Below are positions 10,561 to 21,586 of a stretch of DNA of 60,000 nucleotides, in pieces. The DNA is from Symbiodinium natans (lineage: Eukaryota > Sar > Dinophyceae > Suessiales > Symbiodiniaceae), in the NCBI GenBank assembly GCA_905221605.1, contig CAJNDS010002002.1, positions 436,001 through 496,000 on the forward strand, in the 5' to 3' direction. The notes under the pieces are model-generated. The model saw only the letters and a list, made by a program, of their open reading frames with translations. It was not told the DNA's origin and searched no databases. The position numbers and the translations under genes were made by a program. Each line of letters begins with the position of its first letter. Position 1 is the stretch's first letter.

Positions 10561-11487
10561 AGAATTAATTTATCCGGCGTGAGAGACAAGAGGATAGATT
10601 TTTGTCCAAAAAGGATTGATTATAAAGATGCGTGAAATGAACGCGATGAGTGTTCTCTGAATAGTAATTCCTCCACAAGATACGTTCTTACTACGCCCGC
10701 TGCAGCAAAAAAGACTTCTCCGTACGTTCGCAAGCTTTGTCTGACTTGTACAGAACGTGAACATACCTTGGAAACCCACCACTGCCAGCTTTACACCTTA
10801 GAATTAGTTCTATCTTCTTCTCTCATGCATGTCAGTTTATGTTGTAACAACTGTTCATTTTGTTCTTTCTTTACGAACTGTAATTTCTACCTTCTCTAGA
10901 ACCTCATCCTCATTTCTGTCTCTGGTTATATTCCTCATAGTCTCGTAATTCGGGGTGGCGGTGGGTCCCTTCCTTTGAGAGTGCGAGGGGCATACTTGAT
11001 CCCTTCTTCTAGGAGGCTCTGACATTCTGAGACTGTGTTTTTAATTGGCACTTTGGGCCAGAAAACCTTTGATGTAAGTGGGGAATAGCAGCAGTCTCGA
11101 AGTTCTCATCAATTTATGAGGATGCTTTCTCGATACGCTTTCCCTTTATCATCTACATTGTCTATGCATTGGTAGTCTTCTTATCATTTCCCCAATGCAT
11201 TTCTTGGGATTTGGAAATATGTCAAGAAGAATCCCATCCTTTCAATTTCTAGAGTTCCCTGGAAAAAACTCCTATCTTTTGCATTCTTTCAAGGGGCTAG
11301 GAAAATATACTACCAAGAACCGGTGGTAACTTGTTAGTAAAATGTGGCCATTTTGCCCTGAAACGCCAAGTTGAAAGCTAAAGAAGCAGCGGGAATCGAC
11401 TCAACGAAGATGGCATCCCCTTTAGGGGGTCGCATCCTGCGAGAAATGCATGGGGGGCCTCCCTGGATGGATGGCAGGGCATGGGAA
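10561..11487. other. Intergenic, nothing recognised
   Basis: No repeat or exon was recognised. A 70-codon minus frame (10570-10782) lacks any familiar motif. The stretch is 3' of the multipass membrane protein gene and should hold its 3' UTR. Confidence 0.4.
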
Positions 11488-13552
11488 CTACCACCCAGGC
11501 CGCCGTAACAATGCCTTCAGGCCGAGGCCTAAGAGGAAGTTGCACACTACAAGGAACAGCGTGCAGCATACAAAAATTCCTGCGCGCCGCAGTGCATGTC
11601 TGGGGTCGGCAAATCGAGTGAGGCCATAAGCTATGAGCAGTACAAATACAGGGGTAGCCGCAGCTCCCAACACCAGTGTGTTCTTGAGAATCTCAAGACA
11701 GGTGCTCCTCGATCTCTTCCGACCAACCCTGACCAGCAGTATTATGAGATCCTTGGTCGCTGGGACGTAACACAACCAAACCACCAGACCTTCGAGCAGA
11801 AGGGCAAGAGCAGGCTGACGATCGTCTGGATCTGGAGCCATGCTAGCAGAGACGTCCATGAAAGCCAGAAATAGTGGAGAAGTCACTCCCAAAGCCCATG
11901 GAGTACTGAACACCTTTTCGGTGAGGTCACGGTTCAAAAGGTCCAAAACCTCGGTGCGCACCGTGTTCTCAAAAGACAGCTCGCTGCCAAACCATATCTT
12001 CACGCACTCTTTAACGATCCTCGGTGGCTGTCAGGACCAGCAGAAGGAGTTTATTCTTGCGAAGTACTGGGAACAAACGGACATGCTGAAAGATGTAGAA
12101 TGTAGAAGGCACTTAACAAGCGCCAAGCATCTTGCGGTCACAGAGAATACGTTGACCCGAAGGGATCACGTGGTCCTGATCGCAGCAAGAACTCCTTGTA
12201 GAGTCAACAGAGATCGACAACAACTGCAGCTTCATGGTGTCCAAGTCTCTGAAGTAGCGTCGGAGAGTGCTGGCAGTCGGGAAGGCAACCACCAAAAACG
12301 ACAACACCATGGCCCCCAGTACCTCCACGATCGTTGTTGCGTTGCGGATAGGTACTGTTGAGATCGGCAACGCCAGGGCAAAAAACATAAGGTAAATAGC
12401 GATGGAAAGAGGCCCCAAGAAGATGGGTCTGACAATGAGGTGCTGCTGTTGCGTCGTCTTGCTTTTCAGGAAGGCAGCAAGCTCAAACAAGCACCACAAC
12501 CTCGCGAGTGCGAAGGAAAACAGAAACGCGTAGAACAAGCGTCACTTAAGCATCAACGCAAAGCATATGACGAGCTTACGATGTTCGTTGTGGCTTGGCT
12601 TTATCTTGGCTTAGCTTCCGCGTCGCCGAACCAGGGGGGCGGGGGTCTGATCTATATCAGGTCTTTTGCTCTCAGCCCCCCATCCCACCTCTCAGTCCAT
12701 GTCGGGTCCCAGAGAATGAGCATGCTGTCCGACTTCTTCAAGAGCCCAGCCAAGCTTAGAATGGCGTCCGTCTTCAGGCGATCGTCGTTTTGGCTGATAC
12801 AAATGCAGTCAAGGAAGACTCTCGTTTGTGATCGCCAACAAGTCAGGACCAAACTTGCAACGACCAAGCCTGCAGAAGTTGACCAACAAGACCACTCCCA
12901 ATCGGCAGGCCGCCACCATCCACGGTCAATCCCAGGGAGAGTTCCAAAGCTGAAGAGCACCATCATCAGCACGCCGGTGAGAAAAGCCAAGGAAACTGCC
13001 GCGGTGCCGTTGTAGAGGGTCACAAGTGTGAGGATCTTCTTCCACTGCCCTCCGTGCCAAGAGTGACTCCAAAATGTAGATATCTTCGTGCTTGCGCGGC
13101 TCTTGTGGTAGAAGTCTCCGTCAGCTGCAAAACGCAATGCTACGGCAAAATGCTCCAAAGCTCGAAACACCGGCGTCACCCTCAAGACCTCCGGGTTTAC
13201 CACATCCATCCTTGGTAATCGCTGAATATCGCTGAGATCTACTCATTCTTCTTGCTGGGTTTGTCATACTCGTGCAACAACTAGAAAACATAAACGGGAG
13301 GTACACTCAACAATGCCCCAGCATCCGGGAAACTTGTTCTACCAGACTTGGCATCATGTCGTCCACGTCGAGTGTGACGTCGATGTCGGATCCGCTACCC
13401 CCAAGGCTTGGTGCCAGTGGACAGTTGGGGATCGACATGGAGCTGCTGCTGCTGCTGCAAACCTCTCCTGCATCACTGTCATGCCACTCGTCTGGAACCG
13501 TCCAGCTCCGAATGGAAATGGACTCCTCGCTGCTCTGGCTGGGCCTTCTCAT
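11488..13552 (-). CDS. Multipass membrane protein with TIR-like motifs (dinoflagellate-type), four exons
   Basis: My exon model is 13552-13312, 13238-12689, 12500-12132 and 12019-11488. The lengths sum to 1692 nt, exactly 564 codons, and phases match at every junction. The ATG at 13552 follows an in-frame stop. The N-terminus (about residues 1-80) is Ser-rich and acidic. Residues 136-143 read FWSHSWHG, 222-230 FLDCICISQ, 252-259 SMLILWDP and 264-275 RLWCLFELAAFL; the last spans an exon junction. Their order and spacing recall TIR domains (FxSH; a final RxWCxxEL). Hydrophobic segments near 159-180, 199-215, 291-310 and 320-337, plus about four more in the last exon, suggest 7-8 membrane helices, two inside the TIR-like unit. 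I recall similar unnamed proteins as abundant in Symbiodinium. Function is unknown; a role in signalling or NAD cleavage would be guesswork. Confidence 0.8.
12020..12131 (-). other. Candidate GA-AG intron in the TIR-like gene
   Basis: The exon before reads CGCAA and the intron opens with GATGCTTGG; it closes with CCGAG before GATC. Using a GA donor, typical of a fraction of dinoflagellate introns, joins residues CDR to KIVKECVKIWFGS in frame. The GT nearby (12115-12116) gives no acceptor of matching phase. The other introns of the gene are GT-AG: 13311-13239 (73 bp, GTTGAG..GTAG) and 12688-12501 (188 bp, GTGGGA..CGAG). Confidence 0.55.
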
Positions 13553-14086
13553 CCCCCCTGGGGCTGCGCAGCATCAGGCGAGTGATGCAAGACAGCGCCC
13601 GTGGTGGCAGGGTTTAGGAAGCTTAGAGGGGTTTAGGGTTTAGGAATGAAGGGGTCACAGGTTGCATGGGGAACCGCAGGCTGCCAGGCTTGAGCCGGAG
13701 CAAACTGTCGTCGGCAAGGTTGGACAGCAATCGCACGCTCCTTCTGCTGGCGTAGACCCCGAACCGCGACAGAGCACTTGAATCCCAAGCCTCCGAACTG
13801 AAACCACAAAACCGCAAAATCCCGTCCCCCTCACTAAACCTGAAGTTGGAACATGGGATAAGGACGACTAGTAATGGGCTTCGCTGCATTTTGCCTTAAC
13901 GGCATTGAAGATAGTGACATGACATGCTATACCGCATTCCCTAAGATCCAAAATCCTACAGATTGCGCATAACAGCCGAGACTCGCTAAAATTGCTAAGC
14001 TCAAGCTACCAATGTTCAGGATAAAGAGCGACTGATATGGCATCCTTGCATAATGTGGTCTGTAAAGCTTTGTGCGAAAAGGTTGC
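13553..14086. other. Intergenic, nothing recognised
   Basis: Upstream flank of the TIR-like gene. An 88-codon minus frame (13623-13889) has no familiar motif. No TATA box or spliced-leader sequence was seen. Confidence 0.35.
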
Positions 14087-14115
14087 GAAGTCACGAAACT
14101 GACCGGTCAATCTTG
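14087..14115 (+). repeat. Solitary fragment of the 431-bp satellite
   Basis: A 25-base exact match to the satellite at 49.5-52.8 kb, starting GAAGTCACGAAACTGACCGG and including the palindrome TGACCGGTCA. Similarity stops abruptly on both sides. Confidence 0.85.
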
Positions 14116-14905
14116 TTCAGACCTTTTTTCCTGACGTTGGCAAATTGCACCCGTCGTTAAGCAAATCCTGCTGTACAGCTGGGAGATATGTGCCAACACG
14201 GCACTAAGCGCACTTCTGATGCGCTACTACGGTGGAGCTTTCCTTCAAAATTGAAAACACGAATAAGAAGGAGACAACAAGATCAAGTAACACATAAAGG
14301 TTCCTGCCTCATGTATTTCGTACTATATTGCTAATACAACATAATGTCATTATTCCTGTTATCACAATTATTATTACTAAGGTACAAGGATTTGTTCTGG
14401 GACTTTCTCGGTCCCCAACTGCAATTCTGAGGTGTAGTCTCCTCGCTGAGGGAAAGGTACCAAGACTGAGGATGACCATGCAGGCGTCGGCTGAGCAACG
14501 ATGCACAACTTATGTTTTCGCAAGTCTTCCGGCAGCTTTCTGGCTTTCTGCTTATTGCTCTTGTCTCCGGTTCTGCTTGCTGCTTTTTGCTTTCTGCTCC
14601 TTGTCCTTTTTGTTTAAGCTTTCTGATTCATGTGCTTGGCTTATTGCTTTTTGCTTTCTGTCTTTTCTTGTTTTTCTTCAGGTTTCTGATTCTTGCTCTT
14701 TGGTTTGCTGTCTGCTTTTGTTTCTTTCTTTATTGTTCTTGTCTCCGGTTCTGCTAAGCGATCTGGTCCGCACATGAGTGTGACGAACGTTGCTGGAGAC
14801 GCCGTCTGACGAAAGCCTCACAGCAATCCCGTGGGATGCACTTCAAATGACTAACGTACCTGCCGCTGCCGGGCGGTAATTCGACTCTACCCTCATCCGC
14901 AAGGA
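14116..14905. repeat. Pyrimidine-rich low-complexity stretch (TTTCTGCTT words)
   Basis: Between 14520 and 14760 the plus strand is built of TTTCTGCTT, TTGCTCTTG and TCTCCGGTTCTGCT words, some repeated about 180 bases apart. The Leu/Cys/Phe-rich frames here (14328-14777, 14512-14757) are a by-product. The flanks hold nothing recognised. Confidence 0.55.
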
Positions 14906-16460
14906 TAGGGTGGCCATTCACGGGTTCGTGCGGCTGTTCGTGTGCTCGCGAGACTGTTTTTTGTGTGTGGCTGTTCGCGTCTTCATGTCAATCTGTTTTT
15001 GTGCCTTTTCGCATCCAAGTAAACTGCGACAAAAGCCTGAATCCAGCCTTACTCAGCCGACCCTTGTCCCCAGTTCTACATGGGCCAAAGCACCTGAAAG
15101 GAGCTCCCGCACAGTGGACGGAAGGAGTCCAAGAGCGCTAATAACATCTGCAAACTTTAATCCGAGCGCATACGACCAACCGCAACCTGTCTTACCATTG
15201 AACACACTCTACGAATCAAAAAAAGCGCTGAGGACAGAATACACAACAGCTGGCAGGCCACGACGAGAACCGCGGGCTCAGACGCCATCACACTACGTGA
15301 TCAATTTCTGTTTAGAAATTGCTTGCTCAACAAGTCGCTCTGCTACAAGCTTAAACGAAACTGTTGGAGAGACAAGCCATCACAAAGCCAGGCAAACAGC
15401 AAGCTTTTTCACGACCCACAGTTGATCCTCGACACCGTGGAACCAGGACTTCGACCATGTGATGTGCGAATGGACACTTCGCAAGGATTAGGGCCACTTC
15501 TACACCCAAAGTGAGCTACGAACATGCCAAGATCGAGTCCCAAGGCAAACCCAAGAAGCAGCGATCTCCAAGGAAACGGTTCTTCAAAACGTCGAAGATC
15601 TTTGGACATCATGGTTCGACCCTAACCCAGAACTTAGCAGCCGCATGAATATGCAAACATGGCCGTACAAAAACAAAAGCTGCTGCACGAACGAACATAC
15701 GAACAAGCAACGCGAACAGCTACATGAACACGCATGCGATCACTTCACGTGAGCAGCCGTGCGAACACGCGAACAGCCGTGTCAGTGAAGAAGCAAGCAG
15801 CCGCATTAAGAGATGAGCACTCGCCCGAAAACACGAACAGTCGCAGGAACACAAGCACAAGTTTGGGGACACTCGAAACGAAGAGCGAACATGCTGTCTG
15901 CCGTGCCTGATTTTGCGGCTCATATGAAGTCCTGCGCCCATTCACGCTTCAAGAAATTGGTGCCCCACGAAATCCCATCCACCCAAGGATCCATCCTCTG
16001 AGCCCTGATTCTTGAAGACACATTGCTGCATGTCAGCTCAAAGCTACACGGCTACACATCCACGGAGTCCAAGGTTGATATAGGCTTTAGTTTTCAAAAC
16101 ATGTGAGGCCCCAGAAGTCATTTCCTGAGTCCAAGGTTCAAATATGTATAGCAACTCCGATTTAAAATCTACGGGCGCATCAGTAGTCCGAGGCTCCATC
16201 ATACCGTATCCTGGATCCCTTGCAGGATCACCTAGTTTCACATAACATCTACAAGCAATTAGTACAGAAATGATCGGCTTCCGCAAAGCACTGAAAACTT
16301 GTGCGTTCCCTAACCCCAGGAGAAAGGAAAATATGCGAACACCAACGCGAACGCCCGAACAGCTGCGCGAACACCAGAACAGCTCGTGCGAACACACGAG
16401 CAAACGCGTTGGCACGAGAACAAGCAAACGCTCGAACAGACGCTTCAACACATCAACACA
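14906..16460. repeat. Dispersed GCGAACA / TGTTCGC short repeats in opposing orientation
   Basis: Words such as GGCTGTTCGTGTGCTCGCGA and GGCTGTTCGCG occur at 14918-14990; their complements (GCGAACACGCGAACAGCCGT) occur at 15690-15850 and again at 16340-16450. The two orientations flank about 0.7 kb (15000-15690) with no recognised gene. The 171-codon plus frame 14910-15425 and the 135-codon minus frame 16044-16451 pass through these repeats and look non-coding. Confidence 0.5.
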
Positions 16461-17849
16461 CCATCAGCATCCCCCTTCCTGCCGCTCATTAAGGTCAGCG
16501 GGCAGGCCTCGGAGAGTCGACCTGTCGCAGAGCTGCTTGCAAACGACTTCTTCGAGAGATGATCCGTTTGGCACGAAGATAGGATAGGCCTACACAACTT
16601 GACATGTGCTGCAAGCTCTGTACGTGGTGCGAGGGGACTGGTCCGATTTTCAGCAATCCATCAACCCAACGTCCCAAAGCTCGTGGTGCAGGAACGAACC
16701 GACAGACAGCACGTGGCTGCATCAACGCAGTGATGCCCGGCACTTTTATTTCCCTGCGTTGCAGACCGCTGCTCCCACGACTTCTGGTCTGTGCAACTTC
16801 AGGAGCGACAAAGACGACGATTGACCGAAGGAAAGCGCCTCGCCTGATGATCTCTGTCCAAAGCTCTTGGGAAGCGTCTTGAGAACACAAGCGACTAGCT
16901 CTGTGCTGTACATGGCTGTACCTAAGCCTGTGCGCGAAGGCTGCATTTCTGCCTTACGCAGCACATGGCTTATTCTGCCTCACTGATTAGTGTACCTCAT
17001 CAATGCTCTTCCGGATGTCCCGGCAAGCGTGCTTAAGCTGGAGAGGCTCTCCTGGAGGAATTCATGCACAACATTGTGACATGTTCAGCCGGCCTTTTAC
17101 TAGCAGTCACTAGCAGCTGCACCAGTCTCTCAACATACTGTACCGTACTTGCCGGACATGGTGAGATCTACATAAGTATTTGCAGTTCACAGAATATATA
17201 CGAAGTTTTTACGGTCCGTGTCCGCCTTTGACGCCACAGCCGGGGTCTGAACAGCCACTGGAATAAGCCACTGCGCCTCGGACTTGTGCAAAAAATTGAG
17301 TTCGTGATACTTTTGAATACATGGGGGGGGGGGCCTTCTCAGAGGATTTCAGGAGTGTCGATTCTCACAGTTTTGTGTAGGCGTAGGCGCCTGTGCGGAA
17401 TCCATCTCCAATCGCACTGCACGTATACCCCACATCGAAGCGGCGCTCACTCCAATGACTCCATGTCCCAAGACGTCCCAAGAAGCACCACAGCCCCCAA
17501 AACAAAAACGAATTCAATTCAGGGTAAGCAGCCCCTTCCTTGCGGTTGATGTGCTTGTCTTACTTATCCCCACACTGTGGTGATGCGCTTCTCGAGTCAA
17601 GTGGGTCACCGAAACCGCATTCTCACTAAGCGCACTGCGTGTGCTGATTGCCGGGCTTCTCGACATCTGTATCCTCCTTACAATGTGGAACTTCTGGCAG
17701 CAGGTCCCTTCCTACCAATTGAAGAGCCTGCTCTTATGCCGGCATGTGCTTTGCTGGCAACAGTCGACAAGGCGCTGCTACTAGTGTTAAATGCCACAGA
17801 GTAGCGGCCGGCGTTGGCTCCGGAAATAATCCGGGGGCGAGGTACTCAC
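16461..17849. other. Unassigned region
   Basis: Several GC-rich frames of 60-130 codons overlap on both strands (notably 16495-16890), but none has a recognisable domain. A run of about 11 G lies near 17323-17333. Small exons of the minus-strand gene to the right could extend here: 17600-17800 minus holds possible AG..GTAGG-bounded pieces that I could not phase. Confidence 0.3.
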
Positions 17850-17895
17850 CGAGATCATACACTAAGACCTGAAAGGTGCAATCAGCCGTGAACCC
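17850..17895 (-). CDS. Possible short exon, C2-domain-like strand
   Basis: An AG|GGG acceptor and a consensus GTGAGT donor bound 46 nt that read GFTADCTFQVLVYDL. The pattern of alternating hydrophobics ending in VYDL resembles the last strands of a C2 domain. It lies 246 bp downstream of the SMP-like exon on the same strand, the order expected of synaptotagmin-like lipid-transfer proteins. The phase between the two exons needs at least one more exon, perhaps the polypyrimidine-led piece near 18050-17990. Confidence 0.35.
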
Positions 17896-18141
17896 CTGTT
17901 CAGCACCCCGAACGCCCCTGAATGCACAACACTGGAACCCAGTAAAAAAAAAGGCCCCTTAACTCTCGACTCGGATCCCGCACTCCTGACCAATTCTTGG
18001 ATTCTCGGGCCGGCGGTCGATGCGCAGCAATTGCGACAAGTATGACCGGTGTGTATCCCACTGCTGCCATACAAGTGGAAAAAAAAAACAACCTGGATAT
18101 CCCATGCTATATGATTCCTGATTTGCTATGGGGGATGCCAC

Positions 18142-18312
18142 CTGGTCGTCGGTGAGGAGCGGCAAGGATGAGACCAGGCCAGCGACCAGTGCTTCCCTCA
18201 GCAGCGGCAGAGCTGACACGGCGCCGCCCAGGATGTTCTCGGGCGTAATGGAGAAGTCCACTGTTGGCTCGGAGACGAACGTCAGAGCCACCAAGCCAAC
18301 GTACGGATACCC
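18142..18312 (-). CDS. Exon resembling an SMP (synaptotagmin-like mitochondrial lipid-binding) domain
   Basis: Between a CGCAG|GGG acceptor and a CAG|GTGGCA donor, 57 codons read in phase 0: GYPYVGLVALTFVSEPTVDF, then a stretch ending ALPLLREALVAGLVSSLPLL. The pattern of a hydrophobic strand, a Pro before a xDF motif, a short linker and an LP-x-L-R-x-x-L helix is the core signature of SMP domains in extended synaptotagmins and plant SYTs, which move lipids at ER-plasma membrane contacts. The first and last parts of the domain were not found, so only a fragment of the gene is visible. Other readings are possible, but the exon borders and strand logic are good. Confidence 0.5.
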
Positions 18313-19160
18313 CTGCGCAGTATTACTGCAGGAGGTTTCGCAACTCAAAAGCCACTCACATGGCAAGATTTACGGAAAACGCGCTTAGACCTGAAGCCCC
18401 CAAGACCCTTCAAAGCCTCAACCCCAATTCCAGAAACTGGGAGACCCCAACAACCCACACAGCCAGAGGTGCATCGCCTGCGGGGCTGCCTCCATGGCCA
18501 CCGCCACAGGCACGGGCCCGAAGACCAAATCCTCGTTTTGACACAAGTTGTGATCCATTTTGGGCCTTATTCCACTTGAGTCTTCCGATTGACGTCCTTC
18601 AAAATCACTTGATGGTCTTTCATGTGCACGACAAGAAGTCACCACTCGCATTGAAGGGTTCGTTCTTGGGCTCCAAAATTTTCTGGAAGGCCGGCTATGT
18701 TTGGTTCATGGCTAACTGGCGATAATTACACGGTTGTAGCGCCTTATTTTCCTTGGTGGTTTCGTGCGGTTGCAACTTCGAATCTTCTGGCAGGCGCAAT
18801 GCTTTCAACAAATACACCTAGTCAGGGGCTTGCATGTCTACTTCTCTTGGGATGCAATACTGCTATGTTTCGGGCATGTTCACATGAGGCGTGAACCCTT
18901 GTGATAGCCCCCTTCTTCCTGCCTCCCTCTCTCCCATGAATCCCCCTGCTGCTTAAAGTCATGGCCCTGGTGCATCCAATCGCCAGAACCGTAGCCTTTG
19001 GAGAAAAAGCATGAGTGTGAAAGAATCTCCTTGCTTTTTTCCTCTGTGACATGCATGAACTATAGCCCTTAGCCCTGAGCAGAAAAGGTGGTCGCATGGC
19101 TGCTGATGAAGAAGCTCGTGGACGTCGCCAGAGAATTGGTCTGAGGCTTCGGGGCTTCAA
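18313..19160. other. Unassigned region 5' of the SMP-like exon
   Basis: Upstream exons of the SMP-like gene should lie here on the minus strand, but no piece could be phased. Frames of 60-115 codons are not distinctive. Confidence 0.3.
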
Positions 19161-19162
19161 TG

Positions 19163-19561
19163 TCAGCATACGTCAGCATTGGCGTGACATTTTTTGACTG
19201 TCCTTTGTCCTTGCCTGTTGCCTCCTTTGCCTTTTCCCTTCCGGCCCTTGGCTGTGCTCTCTTCGGCGAATTGGGGCCTTGTCTTTCTTCTTGAAAAAGT
19301 GTCGACTTTGCCTTCGCTTTTTTCGGACCTTGCCGCCGTCTCGTCGTCAAAGACCCAGAAGCAATCCTCGAACGCGTCCTTACGAAAATCGTTCAGCTCC
19401 ATCATCTCTATCCTCGCACCATCTCGCACTCTGGTAGTGCTGAGATCTTCGAGGGTAAAACAGGGGCTTGTCCTGCCCCAGAAACCCACCAATGTGAACA
19501 CACGCGTCGTGGGAAGTCGTGGCGTGGACCCGTGGGGGTATGCCGGGTGTGCGCCAGGCAC
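19163..19561 (-). pseudogene. Gag-like remnant of a copia-type retrotransposon
   Basis: The 132-codon frame contains FEDCFWVFDDETAARSEKSE followed by a Lys/Gly-rich tail (AKGRKGKGKGG). In dinoflagellate copia elements the gag protein commonly has an acidic aromatic patch followed by a long GKGKGK linker before the zinc knuckle, and this matches that style. No CCHC knuckle was seen, the surrounding frames are closed, and the neighbouring frame (19069-19350) carries a displaced Lys-rich copy, which suggests indels. Assignment rests on composition and recollection. Confidence 0.35.
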
Positions 19562-20433
19562 GGTTCTTCATGTCTGTTGCCAAGCTTGGAGTGCTGCTGT
19601 CAACGGAGAAGTGGGGAGCCGAGTGCGGTGGAGACCTTCTTTCCTCATCCAATGAAATAATCCTCTCGGCGCACGTATTAATCACATGAAATCCCTCTCT
19701 TTCTCTTTATCCTTCTCTTTCTGGGATGTCTGGTCTGAATGATTGGGTGGGCGTCTCTGTCTTCACAGCTTGCCGAGGCTGTTCCTGAGACGTATTTCAT
19801 CGTCAGCATGCACCCCTTTTGGATAGCTTCCAGCCCACGCAGCCGAGGTTAACCGAGCATGCTCATCCAAAGTTCCTCAACGGGTCCATAAAGCTCGGCG
19901 TGATACGAAACTCCCCTCCGACTTTCGCCCCAATACTGAAACCTTTGATAATAAGGGATGGCCCCGAGCCAAAGCGATCTCCAACAACCAAGGACCAAGA
20001 AAACACACACAGTCTCACACAGTCACTGAGTTTCTGACCCCAAGGCGAACCCGCAGTTGTGGAAAAAGCGAGAGGGAACTTCGAACAGCAGATCTCGCGC
20101 TGGCTTTCACCAGCACCTGGGCTCAGCTGCGAAAGCCGATGCAAGCGCCAACGGAAAGAGTGCCCCAGCCTCAAACTCACGATCCGCAACCCAGAGAAGA
20201 TCTGCCTTCAATGCTTCAAACTGGTAAGCAGGGTGCAGATCGACAGCAGCCCTGTGATTCATGACATTTGGCTCATTTAGTCCCACAGCCGCGCCTCCAT
20301 CATCACCACTTGCCTTGGACAACTTTTGGACAACAGCCCCGATCAACATGCCCCGCACCACCCCAGCGTACGCAGTACACCCATGTACACCCTCATCATC
20401 TCACCATCTTAGACCACAAAATCAAGTCCTAAC
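19562..20433. other. Intergenic, nothing recognised
   Basis: Short frames on both strands without familiar motifs. The stretch lies 3' of the two-helix membrane protein gene and must include its 3' UTR. Confidence 0.35.
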
Positions 20434-21499
20434 TTAGTCCGTTTTAAAGTGGGCGAGCGTCGGCCTGAGGCCCCCTCGAGTGTCCCGTGCTTTTTCCATG
20501 GCCTCGTGCAGCGCCTGCTCGGCGCCTTCGCAAGGCGTGCGAACGGCATCCAGCACAGGCGGGTTCAGGCCAAAAGTGACCTCGGCTTTGGATGCTGTGA
20601 CAATGATGCTTCGTCGTCATGTGATATGGGCACGTACCCGCAGGCTGCCGGGGTGCATTCTCAAAGGCGATGCTAAGTGCATCGTCTTCTCCCGGAGTCA
20701 TCTGAAAAGTGAACATTGCCGCCAGCTCAGCACCCAGCCCGCTAACGGATTTCTGCAGTGGTGTCCAAACAGCAGAGACGACCATGTTGAACCATCGAAT
20801 GCTTTCCTCTTCATCAGTGACACCGCTGTAAACCCCCAAGCCTTGCTCAATGATTCTTGCCCGGCGCTGCTGTTCCTGATCCACGCTCAGCACAACAGTC
20901 AGCAGCATCGCCAGGCCAGCACAGTGGAGCCAAACTCCTGGACGACACCGGCGACACCTCACACGCCGCAGGAGCCTGCGAAGCTTGGCACTTCGAGATC
21001 TCGCCTGGGAGTCTTCGGAGACTTGTCGGCTGGCGTCGCCATTCTCCGATATCAGTGGCTCCAGATGTAGATGCTCTGTATATGAAGACCTCAAAACTCA
21101 GCAGAAGTCAGATAAGCCACTCAGCGCAGCATGATGTTGCACAACCGTTGCAAGTGACCATGCTTGTCTCTGCCCAGGCCCCGGCCCTGATCTGACACCA
21201 TTGGGAGCTCGACTTGAACGGCCGAGCATCCATGCCACCATCAAAGCCAAGGTCAAAGGCGGAGCCAGCGCAACCGTCCTCTCACTGGGAGTTCCAAAAG
21301 CATCTCGCAGCAGCCGTCGTGCCAGCCGCTCCGCGACGCGCCGCTGCCTGGCGCGCTGCTCTCTGTCGCGTGCTATCATGTCAGAAGAGCCTTCGACATG
21401 AAATGCACAGCACCCGCATGCGCCCACATGCACCCGCCTGGGCCGTGTGACTAGGTAGCTGCTGGCCGAAGGAAGCGATCTTTCCCTCGCTTTGTCCAT
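20434..21499 (-). CDS. Unknown protein with two predicted membrane segments, three exons
   Basis: Model: 21499-21159, 21089-20638 and 20585-20434, 945 nt in total or 314 residues. Introns are 21158-21090 (69 bp, TG|GTCACT to GAG|G) and 20637-20586 (52 bp, G|GTACGT to AAAG|CC). Phases agree and the second junction moves the frame onto a clean C-terminus (LNPPVLDAVRTP then ALHEAMEKARD) ending at TAA. Residues about 41-65 form a basic Arg-rich helix (RDREQRARQRRVAERLARR). Hydrophobic segments sit near 77-93 (LAPPLTLALMVAWML) and 166-183 (VWLHCAGLAMLLTVVLSV), each next to basic residues. No family was recognised. The ATG at 21499 is the first in frame; Met41 is an alternative start. It is divergent from the plus-strand gene at 21658. 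Confidence 0.65.
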
Positions 21500-21586
21500 G
21501 CGGGCAACCGGGAGAGGGGGGGTTGAGAGTGCGGGTCGATGTCAGTGCGAAGCGAGCAGATATAAAGAAAACCTAACGGAAGCAAC

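Noticed and set aside
11340-11365. Resemblance to the dinoflagellate spliced-leader word (GGCCATTTTGCC)
   Set aside because: Only about ten bases match, with no flanking SL gene structure.
14328-14777. Leu/Cys/Phe-rich plus frame resembling a multi-helix membrane protein
   Set aside because: Made of repeated TTTCTGCTT words in pyrimidine-rich DNA.
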